The position numbers and the translations under genes are program-made. A DNA stretch of 41,536 bases from Isosphaeraceae bacterium (GTDB lineage Bacteria; Planctomycetota; Planctomycetia; Isosphaerales; Isosphaeraceae): positions 1 to 41,536 of the forward strand of contig JAJPJC010000210.1 in NCBI GenBank assembly GCA_021324445.1. Direction: 5' to 3'. The notes under the pieces were generated by a model. It had not been told where the DNA came from. It did not search any database and was given only the letters and a program-made list of their open reading frames with translations. Positions 35,633-41,536 of this stretch are shown piece by piece (position 1 is the stretch's first letter; each line of letters opens with the position of its first letter).

Positions 35633-36583
35633 TCAGTTCATCTCGGGCTCGAGTGGGCCGGCCAGTGCGGTGTGGTAGAACAGCCGGCCGGGGAGCGTGG
35701 GCATGAACGAGCTGGGGACCCAGGGGTCGGGTCCGTAGCGGAGGGTCATCCACAAGCTGGCGCCCTGCCACTGCATCCCGCGCTCGAAGACCCCTTCGGC
35801 CCCGCCGATGATCCGGTCGGCCTCGAGGAAGAGTCCCGGGCCGATGGTATTGGCAAACGCGGGCACCAGCGTGGTCCGGCTCTTGAAGCTGGTCAGCGCG
35901 TTCTGTTCGATGGTCAAGGGATGGAGCCGTGCGCCGAGGCGATGGGTCTGCGCCTTCCACTCCTCGAGAGTGGCGAACTCCCCGGCGAAGTGGGGCTCCC
36001 AGAAGGCGATGTGGCAGACGCGGCCGATCCCGAAGATCACGACGAGTTCCGCCCCCTTGGCCTTCAGCTCGCCGATCCGCTCGGCATAAAACGGCAGGCG
36101 GTCGGCGGTGGCGAACCAGCGCTGCGATTCCGGGACGGTCCGCGCTCCCAGCGGCCCGTAGAAGGCCGCTTGCATCGCGTGCTGGAACGCGCCAGGATTC
36201 TCGGGCGGCAGGGTGGCCCCGGATCGGTCGCTCCACTCGTCCATGTTGAAGCCGAAGACATGGTCGCAGGCGACGTCCCACTCCTTGAGGAAGTAAACCG
36301 CCCAGCGGTACATGCCCATCGGACCCACGGGCAAGATCAGCGCGGCCGGCCGATCCTGGTCGCGCGTCTGCCGGATCGCCGTGGCGATCTCGTGGCCCAT
36401 CATGACGTCGAAGTCGGCGACCGAGCCACACGGCACCGGCTCGAATCGGGGATGCCACCACGGCTGCCGCTCCTGGATCGCGCCGGGCGGCTGGGCGCAA
36501 CAGGCGTCAATCTTGGCCAGGTCCCAGCCGCGGGGGAGGAACCCTTCCATCATCGAGCCGGCGAAGGTCGTCAGGAGATTCAT
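35633..36583 (-). CDS. Glucosamine-6-phosphate deaminase-like protein (NagB/6PGL superfamily), divergent active site
   Basis: This 316-residue protein has '[20 protein letters not shown]' (phosphate-loop region), '[10 protein letters not shown]' (matching the NagB 'FNMDEY' site, Asp115) and '[20 protein letters not shown]', matching NagB 'GxGxDGHIAFNEP'. The catalytic His191 and Glu196 are kept, but the Asp of D-G-H is Val189, Gly is Cys190 and Asn is Trp195. A long N-terminal segment ('[20 protein letters not shown]') is extra. A sugar-phosphate or related substrate is likely, but the changed site suggests it is not simple GlcN6P. The start ATG at 36581-36583 has only a weak ribosome-binding site. 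Confidence 0.82.
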   Translation of the reverse strand: MNLLTTFAGSMMEGFLPRGWDLAKIDACCAQPPGAIQERQPWWHPRFEPVPCGSVADFDVMMGHEIATAIRQTRDQDRPAALILPVGPMGMYRWAVYFLKEWDVACDHVFGFNMDEWSDRSGATLPPENPGAFQHAMQAAFYGPLGARTVPESQRWFATADRLPFYAERIGELKAKGAELVVIFGIGRVCHIAFWEPHFAGEFATLEEWKAQTHRLGARLHPLTIEQNALTSFKSRTTLVPAFANTIGPGLFLEADRIIGGAEGVFERGMQWQGASLWMTLRYGPDPWVPSSFMPTLPGRLFYHTALAGPLEPEMN

Positions 36584-36591
36584 GGTCTTCT

Positions 36592-36735
36592 TTTGTCCGT
36601 GGTCCGTGGTCCGTGGTCCGTTGTCGGAGCTGCCGCTCCGTGGCGCCGTCGTCGCCGTGCTTCGAGTGCCTCAACATTCCCGGTTTAGGCGAGTCAGCCC
36701 GCGAAGCGAACCACGGACCACGGACCACGGACAAA
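36592..36735. repeat. Inverted arrays of a GTCCGTG heptamer
   Basis: The left arm 36592-36616 holds tandem gtccgtg units (ttTGTCCGTGGTCCGTGGTC and on). The right arm 36711-36735 is its exact 25-base reverse complement (CCACGGACCACGGACCACGG and on). The spacer is 94 bases. It fills the space between the NagB-like start and the quinone oxidoreductase stop, and could vary in unit number between strains. Confidence 0.85.
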
Positions 36736-36746
36736 TGGAGAACTGC

Positions 36747-37751
36747 CTACTGCCCACTGCCTACTTCCAGAACGACTTTCCCGGCCAGGGCACCCGCGCC
36801 CTTGAGGGTGTTCTCCTCCAGGAACCGCTCGGCCTCGGCCGCCGCCGCCAGGGGGAAGGGCCGGCCGATGATCGGCTTGAGCTGGCCCTCCTCGATCCAT
36901 CGGATCATGTCGGCGGCGCATCGGCGCTGCTGCTCCGGTGTCGCGTTGAACATGGCGAATCCGAGTAGGGCGCAATTCCGGGGATAGAAAGCGCCCAGGG
37001 GGAGGACCGGTTTGGCGGTGCGCCCGGCCATCAGAATCATGCGGCCGTGCTTGCGGAGCAGGGGGATCGAGACCTCGAGGTTGGGCTCGCGCTGGGTCTC
37101 ATACCAGACGTCGATGCCCTCGGGGGCAAACTCACGGAGCCTCGCGGGGATGTCCTCGGTCTTGTAGTTGAGGGCGAGATCCGCGCCCAGGCGCGTGCAG
37201 AGCTCGAGCCGCTCGGGACTCCCCGCGGCCGTGGCGACGCGCGCCCCCACGGCCTTGGCCATCTGGACGACCATCGATCCGACGCCGCCGCTGCCCCCCG
37301 GGACGTACACGACTTCGCCGGGCTGAAGCCGGCCGAACTGGAAGAGGCCCAGATGAGCCGTGATCCCCACCAGGGCCATCGCCGCGGCCTCGTTATCCGG
37401 CAGCAGCGCGGGCGTCGGGTACAGCCATTCCTCATCGACGGCGGCATACTCGGCCGCCACTCCTTGACGGCCGAGCAGCCCCTGGTTCGAGCCCCAGACC
37501 CGATCCCCGGCGCGGTAGCGGGCGCACCCGGGTCCCACCTGATCGACCGTCCCGGCCACGTCGCAGGCGATGATATAGGGGAAGGACAGCGGCGTTGCGA
37601 CCAGGCCCGATCGGATGTAGAGGTCGATCGGGTTCAGCGCGGCGGCGTGAACCCGGACGAGCACCTGTCCGGGCCCCGGTTCGGGACGCGGCAGCTCACC
37701 CACCTGGATGACCTCGGGGGGCCCGGTCTGCTCGATATAGGCGGCACGCAT
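36747..37751 (-). CDS. NADPH:quinone oxidoreductase-like MDR protein (zinc-free)
   Basis: This 334-residue medium-chain reductase has an N-terminal GroES-like fold ('MRAAYIEQTGPPEVIQVGEL', 'RVHAAALNPIDLYIRSGLVA') and a Rossmann domain with 'VVYVPGGSGGVGSMVVQMAK' (cofactor loop). The C-terminus 'IIGRPFPLAAAAEAERFLEE' is typical of the QOR branch. The structural and catalytic zinc ligands of alcohol dehydrogenases are absent. It probably reduces quinones or enones with NADPH. The start ATG at 37749-37751 has AGGA eight bases upstream. It is divergent from the LOG gene. Confidence 0.93.
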   Translation of the reverse strand: MRAAYIEQTGPPEVIQVGELPRPEPGPGQVLVRVHAAALNPIDLYIRSGLVATPLSFPYIIACDVAGTVDQVGPGCARYRAGDRVWGSNQGLLGRQGVAAEYAAVDEEWLYPTPALLPDNEAAAMALVGITAHLGLFQFGRLQPGEVVYVPGGSGGVGSMVVQMAKAVGARVATAAGSPERLELCTRLGADLALNYKTEDIPARLREFAPEGIDVWYETQREPNLEVSIPLLRKHGRMILMAGRTAKPVLPLGAFYPRNCALLGFAMFNATPEQQRRCAADMIRWIEEGQLKPIIGRPFPLAAAAEAERFLEENTLKGAGALAGKVVLEVGSGQ

Positions 37752-37937
37752 CGGCTAGATCCTTGGTGGACAACCGGGAGCTCAGAGTCCCGGAGCGATC
37801 TCGCCCCCACAGTCGGCAGTTTGATACAATATCGCTTCCCACCGAGCACTGACCAGTGGGTAGGGGGCCTGGGAACCCCCTTCGCGGCGGATCCGCTGTC
37901 AGGACCGCCGGGTCGAGCCCTGTGCCAACGGCCGCGC

Positions 37938-38516
37938 ATGAAGACCCTCTGCATCTACTGCGGCTCCGCGGCGGGAACGAATCCCGAGTACGCAGCGGCG
38001 GCCCGGCGGCTGGGCCGGGCGCTGGCGCGACTGGGCCTGGGGCTGGTCTACGGCGGCGGCCGGGTCGGGCTGATGGGGATCGTCGCGGACGCCGTCCTCG
38101 GAAGCGGCGGCCAGGCCATCGGCGTGATTCCCGAGGCCCTGGCCAACGAGGAGGTCGCCCACAACGGCCTGACCGAACTGCACGTCGTCGCCGACATGCA
38201 CCAGCGCAAGGCGCTGATGGCCCGCCGCGCCGACGCATTCCTCACCCTGCCCGGCGGGATCGGGACCTTCGAGGAGTTCTTCGAGACCCTGAGCTGGGCC
38301 GCGTTGGGCCTACACCGCAAGCCGATCGGCATCCTCAACGTCGCCGGCTACTTCGACCCCTTGCTGTCTCTGCTCGACCACGCGGTCACCGAACGCTTCC
38401 TCCGCCCAGAGGTCTTGAACCTCCTCCTCGTCTCGACTGATCCCGAGGCGCTGGTCGTCGAGCTCCGAGACCGCGCCCCAGCGATCGGCCCTCGGCAACG
38501 GATCGATTTCGCGTAG
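37938..38516 (+). CDS. LOG family phosphoribohydrolase (TIGR00730-type)
   Basis: This 192-residue protein has 'LCIYCGSAAGTNPEYAAAAR', 'LVYGGGRVGLMGIVADAVL', 'MHQRKALMARRADAFLTLPG' and the nucleotide motif 'PGGIGTFEEFFETLSWAALG'. LOG-family enzymes release free base from nucleoside 5'-monophosphates, making cytokinins in plants and some bacteria, and are sometimes mislabelled lysine decarboxylase. The ATG at 37938 begins 'MKTLCIYCGS'. An upstream-extended frame exists but is not protein-like. Confidence 0.94.
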   Translation: MKTLCIYCGSAAGTNPEYAAAARRLGRALARLGLGLVYGGGRVGLMGIVADAVLGSGGQAIGVIPEALANEEVAHNGLTELHVVADMHQRKALMARRADAFLTLPGGIGTFEEFFETLSWAALGLHRKPIGILNVAGYFDPLLSLLDHAVTERFLRPEVLNLLLVSTDPEALVVELRDRAPAIGPRQRIDFA

Positions 38517-38652
38517 TTTCGGCCCGACTCGGTTCGGATGCATGCCTTGGGGCATCGTGAACTCTATGAGGTCGGCCTTGGTCGAGACCTTCCCCCGCCC
38601 GCTTCACCCACCAGCCCTCGACCCTTGACCCGGCCCTCGCCCCGCCGGATAA

Positions 38653-38668
38653 TTAGACGGACTTCTAA
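38653..38668. promoter_or_regulatory. Likely operator of the sdpR/sdpI-type pair
   Basis: TTAGA-cggact-TCTAA is a perfect 5-bp dyad in an AT-rich island, 35 bp upstream of the ArsR-type gene. The surroundings (ggataa... and ctaaataaat) also offer promoter-like AT content that is rare here. ArsR/SdpR repressors bind such short dyads over their own promoters, so autoregulation is inferred. Confidence 0.5.
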
Positions 38669-38703
38669 ATAAATCTCCGGTCCGGACGAATGGATTGGAA
38701 ACC

Positions 38704-38997
38704 ATGGGGTTGAACGCGGTCTTCAAGGCGTTGTCGGACCCAACCCGGCGCGAGATCCTCCGGCTGCTCTCCGGGGGCGAGCGGACGGCGGGCGAGCTGG
38801 CATCGTCCTTCGACATGACCAAGCCGTCGATGTCGCACCATTTCACGGTCTTGAAGGAGGCCGAGCTGATCCGGAGCCGGCGCGACGGCCAGCAGATTTT
38901 CTACTCGCTGAATACAACGGTGTTGGAGGATGTGCTCACGCGGCTGTGGGACCATCTCGGCATCAAGAACAGCGAAGACGGAGACACCCGAACATGA
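38704..38997 (+). CDS. sdpR: ArsR/SdpR family autorepressor
   Basis: This 97-residue winged-helix regulator shows 'MGLNAVFKALSDPTRREILR', 'LLSGGERTAGELASSFDMTK' and 'PSMSHHFTVLKEAELIRSRR', then 'GQQIFYSLNTTVLEDVLTRL'. The recognition helix 'TKPSMSHHFTVLKEA' matches SdpR-like members of ArsR. No metal-binding Cys cluster is seen. Its stop overlaps the start of the SdpI-like gene (ATGA at 38994-38997). In Bacillus subtilis SdpR represses its operon until SdpI, occupied by the SdpC toxin, sequesters it; a similar membrane-controlled switch is inferred. The symbol is by similarity of the pair. Confidence 0.9.
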   Translation: MGLNAVFKALSDPTRREILRLLSGGERTAGELASSFDMTKPSMSHHFTVLKEAELIRSRRDGQQIFYSLNTTVLEDVLTRLWDHLGIKNSEDGDTRT

Positions 38998-39695
38998 CGC
39001 GCGTCTACTGGATCATTGGGTTCCTTCTCCTCGCCGCCTCGATCATGGCCCCGGTCTGGCTCTATCCGGGCCTGCCCGACCGGATCCCCACCCACTGGAA
39101 CATCGAGGGCAAGGTCGATGGCTACGGGGGCAAATGGACCCTGTTCCTGTTGCCCGCGTGGATGGGCGGTCTGCTCGTGCTGTTCTACTTCCTGCCGGCG
39201 CTGTCCCCCCGGCACTTCGAGGTTGATGCGTTTCGTCCCACGTACCTGTACATCATGGACATCGTGCTGGGTCTGTTCGCCTACATGCAGGGCGTGCTGC
39301 TCTATACGGTGTATCAGAGCGTCCACGCCGGACGGAGGGTCGACCTCGGCAGTGGATTCCTGGCGGGCCTTTTCCTCTTCTTTGCCTTGATGGGCAACCA
39401 GTTGGGGAAGGTGCGCAAGAACTTCTACATCGGCGTCCGCGTGCCTTGGACCCTGGCCAGCGACCGCGTCTGGAACGACACCCATCGCCTGGCGGCCTGG
39501 GTCATGACCGCCGGGGGACTGATCGGCTTCGTCCTGACGCTCCTGGGTGTGTCGATCCTCGCCTCGGTCGTCATCCTCATCGTCTCGGGCCTCATCCCGG
39601 TGATCTACTCGTTCGTGCATTACAAGGCGCTGGAGCGCGCCGGGCAACTGGAGTCTTCCCAGTCGCTGGAGGGCGCGGGGGAGTTGGAGGTCTGA
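38994..39695 (+). CDS. sdpI: SdpI-like immunity/signal membrane protein (DUF1648 + SdpI)
   Basis: This 233-residue membrane protein has an N-terminal DUF1648 part ('WLYPGLPDRIPTHWNIEGKV' then 'DGYGGKW'), about six TM helices, and the SdpI signature 'GNQLGKVRKNFYIGVRVPWT' then 'LASDRVWNDTHRLAAWVM'. In Bacillus, SdpI protects against the SdpC peptide toxin and recruits SdpR. No sdpC-like gene is visible here, so it may act as a sensor, protect against foreign toxins or serve an unrelated envelope role. A Glu/Ser-rich tail ends the protein. Confidence 0.92.
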   Translation: MTRVYWIIGFLLLAASIMAPVWLYPGLPDRIPTHWNIEGKVDGYGGKWTLFLLPAWMGGLLVLFYFLPALSPRHFEVDAFRPTYLYIMDIVLGLFAYMQGVLLYTVYQSVHAGRRVDLGSGFLAGLFLFFALMGNQLGKVRKNFYIGVRVPWTLASDRVWNDTHRLAAWVMTAGGLIGFVLTLLGVSILASVVILIVSGLIPVIYSFVHYKALERAGQLESSQSLEGAGELEV

Positions 39696-39714
39696 CGCAG
39701 GGAAGCGGGGCCGA

Positions 39715-41536
39715 TCATTCTCCCTGGTCAACCCATCGGGCAATCGCTGCGGGGTCAGGCTCATTCCGATCGATCCGCAGTAAGTGGGAGGCGCCGGCGA
39801 GCTGATATGCGGTCCGGGGCCAGGAGGCGTCGAGCGCCTTGGTGTTGCCGAAGAGCCACAGGGGCGCCGGCGCCGCCAGGGCCGCGGCGGCCTTGACGCC
39901 GCCGAACTGCTCCACGCCGGGCAGGTCGATCGTTGCCGGCCACTCGTCCGAGCGCCGCGAGGGCGGGAGGTCTGCCAGCTCGATGACGGTCCGCGCCAGT
40001 CCCTCCACGACCGGGCGAGCCACCAGGGCCTGGTAGCCGGAAAGGCCCTGCGCGACCAGGCTGACCTCGCGGATCTCGGGTTGTGCCCGGACCCAGGCGA
40101 GTACGGTGGCCAGGTCTTGCATCTGGTCGGCCGCGGGGGCCGGGTTGTAGGTCTCGAAGTGTTCGACCTCGGGGCGATGCGCGATGGGCTCCCGGGGGTC
40201 GAGCGACTCGCCGACGAACAGCGGATCGAACCCGACGACGTCCTGACCGCGGGCCAGCAAGGCGCGCACCAGGGCGGTCGGCGCGCCCGACGCTGTCGCC
40301 AGGGCCGCCTTCCCGGTCGGATGGGCGAGGATGGTCAGCCGCCCCGAGGGGCGCGCGGGGATCAGCCGGACGACCGGGACCGCATCGCCGGTCGACGCGC
40401 GGCCGAGAAGGCCGTGGACGATCGTCAGCCCTTCGCGCGTGATGTGCCGAAGCTCGCGCCACTTGAGCTGGTCGGCCGGCGGGTTCTCGATGCCGGTCCG
40501 GACTTTCAGGCTGGTCAGGAGCAGCCGCCGAGCCGCCTCCCAGCGCGCGGGTCCCGACGCAGGGGAGAGGTCGTCGAGCAGGTGCCGCAGGGTCTCGATG
40601 AGGTACGCCTCGAGCTGTTCGGGAGTCTTCCGATTCGGTGGAGCGGGATGCTGGGCATCGAAGGTGAAGAGGGCCTCCGGCTTCTCCGGCTGCTGGGGGC
40701 CTTCCTTGGTCTTGGCCGAGTCGTCGATGCCCAGGAGCCAGCGACCCATCGCCGCATACACGGCGTTGCGGCTGGTCTGGTTGTAGTTGTGCGGGAAGTC
40801 GAAGACCTGAGCCTGCACCCGGTCGATCGAGCCGACCAGGGAGTAGACGCCTCGGATCGCGGGGAAGGCGCGCTCCATCGTCTTGGCGGTCCAGTCGCCG
40901 GTGGCGCCGACGAGGATCAGGGGCCGTGGGGCGCACATCGCGGCGAACTCGACGTTGTCGGTCCCCAACCGCAGCCCGGCGGCGTTCTCACACGCGCAGC
41001 CCCCCTGGAACGTGTCGGAAACCATGACCACCGGCGCCGAGACCGTGATGCGGTCGTCCAGGGCCGTCAGCAGGAAGGTCTGGGTGCCCCCGCCCGATTC
41101 GCCGGTGCAGCCGATTCGCGCCGGATCGACGTCGGGCAGTGCGCTGAGCCAGTCGAGCGCACGGATACTGTCCCAGGTCTGGAGCGTGGGGAGGCTCAGC
41201 CCCCAGTGCCGCAACCGATCGTTGAGGAACGCGTGCGGGAACGGCTTGCTGTCGTTGTACCCGACCATGTCGTACAGGAAGACCACGCAGCCGAGCTTGG
41301 CCCATCGGATGCAGCGCTGCTGGACCTCGGGATTGACCCGGCCGTCGGACCAGTGCCCGTGCGGGCAGAGGATGCCCGGAACCTTGCCCGTCGTCCCGAT
41401 CGGCCGATAGAGATTGCCGCTGAGCGTGAAGCCCGGGAACGTCTCGAGCACGACCTTCTCGATGGTATATCCGTCGCGAGTGGCCTTGCCGTAGATCCGC
41501 GGATTCATCGGCGTCTTCGGGAACATCGGCCAGAGG
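39715..41536 (-). CDS. Two-domain alpha/beta hydrolase (acetyl-xylan esterase/dienelactone hydrolase-like), 5' end outside window
   Basis: At least 606 residues are encoded. The visible ATG at 41526 is preceded by in-frame codons reading 'LWP', so the true start probably lies beyond the right edge. The first alpha/beta hydrolase domain has 'GKVPGILCPHGHWSDGRVNP', 'CVVFLYDMVGYNDSKPFPHA' and the nucleophile elbow 'IGCTGESGGGTQTFLLTALD' (Ser), with 'APRPLILVGATGDWT' and 'FDFPHNYNQTSRNAVYAAMG' carrying the later Asp and His. A second domain has 'GRLTILAHPTGKAAL' and the elbow-like 'SLVAQGLSGYQALVARP'. Such proteins are common in planctomycetes and are thought to deacetylate or hydrolyse polysaccharide-linked esters. 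It ends 20 bp past the convergent sdpI-like gene. Confidence 0.9.
   Translation of the reverse strand, partial: LWPMFPKTPMNPRIYGKATRDGYTIEKVVLETFPGFTLSGNLYRPIGTTGKVPGILCPHGHWSDGRVNPEVQQRCIRWAKLGCVVFLYDMVGYNDSKPFPHAFLNDRLRHWGLSLPTLQTWDSIRALDWLSALPDVDPARIGCTGESGGGTQTFLLTALDDRITVSAPVVMVSDTFQGGCACENAAGLRLGTDNVEFAAMCAPRPLILVGATGDWTAKTMERAFPAIRGVYSLVGSIDRVQAQVFDFPHNYNQTSRNAVYAAMGRWLLGIDDSAKTKEGPQQPEKPEALFTFDAQHPAPPNRKTPEQLEAYLIETLRHLLDDLSPASGPARWEAARRLLLTSLKVRTGIENPPADQLKWRELRHITREGLTIVHGLLGRASTGDAVPVVRLIPARPSGRLTILAHPTGKAALATASGAPTALVRALLARGQDVVGFDPLFVGESLDPREPIAHRPEVEHFETYNPAPAADQMQDLATVLAWVRAQPEIREVSLVAQGLSGYQALVARPVVEGLARTVIELADLPPSRRSDEWPATIDLPGVEQFGGVKAAAALAAPAPLWLFGNTKALDASWPRTAYQLAGASHLLRIDRNEPDPAAIARWVDQGE

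Noticed and set aside
36592..36735. A CRISPR array, from the regularly repeated gtccgtg units.
   Set aside because: The units are 7 bp, directly abutting and without spacers, so this is a simple tandem and inverted repeat.
37480..37500. A tRNA T-loop-like string (ctggttcgagcccc).
   Set aside because: It lies inside the conserved quinone oxidoreductase gene, and no acceptor stem or cloverleaf can be built around it.

Overview
This high-GC bacterial window carries many hallmarks of a planctomycete, most like the Isosphaeraceae/Gemmataceae type; this is inference from gene content, since no rRNA is present. The hallmarks are a DUF1501 Tat-exported protein, a surface protein with the N-terminal 'LEILEARTMLSG' sorting-like motif, two ECF sigma factors paired with a membrane kinase/FGE protein and a membrane partner, a Tat-exported TIM-barrel epimerase, and dozens of fold-back intergenic repeats. 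No tRNA, rRNA, CRISPR array or prophage was seen.

Layout. 1-7 kb: N-terminus of uvrA (minus), a small DUF433-like gene, an Ig-repeat surface protein (minus), a DUF1501 protein, a membrane protein and an AI-2E family transporter. 7.1-7.4 kb: the most interesting gene, an 85-residue SelW-like (Rdx family) redox protein. Its C-x-x-U motif is encoded with an in-frame TGA, followed at the expected distance by a perfect 7-bp hairpin with a GTT loop, i.e. a candidate bacterial SECIS element. An ordinary gene caller would miss or truncate it. 7.4-9.4 kb: alcohol dehydrogenase remnant and a GT87-like glycosyltransferase. 10-17.3 kb: two ECF sigma modules (sigma plus a frameshifted kinase/FGE protein; sigma plus a membrane partner) around a decayed PIN toxin/antitoxin pair. 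17.5-26.3 kb: asnS, a DUF4058-like remnant, then the minus-strand cluster cdsA, phoH, pgpH, ybeY, corC, which links envelope lipid synthesis, c-di-AMP turnover and RNA maturation.

26.3-28.7 kb is a graveyard of mobile DNA: a truncated transposase-like gene whose ribosome-binding site lies in a strong hairpin, an AT-rich scar, and a frameshifted, 5'-truncated IS1634-type transposase. 29.2-31.2 kb: lspA, a sugar-phosphate isomerase/epimerase-like protein and a small membrane protein. 31.5-35.6 kb: a tight operon for a 2-oxoacid dehydrogenase (E1 alpha-beta fusion, E2) and an SDR whose catalytic Tyr is replaced by Phe. It converges stop-to-stop on a divergent NagB-like deaminase. 36.7-41.5 kb: quinone oxidoreductase, LOG-family phosphoribohydrolase, an sdpR/sdpI-type autorepressor/immunity pair with a likely operator, and a two-domain alpha/beta hydrolase running off the right edge.

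A cross-cutting theme is short palindromic repeats that abut or even supply the stop codons of neighbouring genes (glycosyltransferase, phoH, lspA). Several genes carry single-base frameshifts, which could be decay or assembly error.
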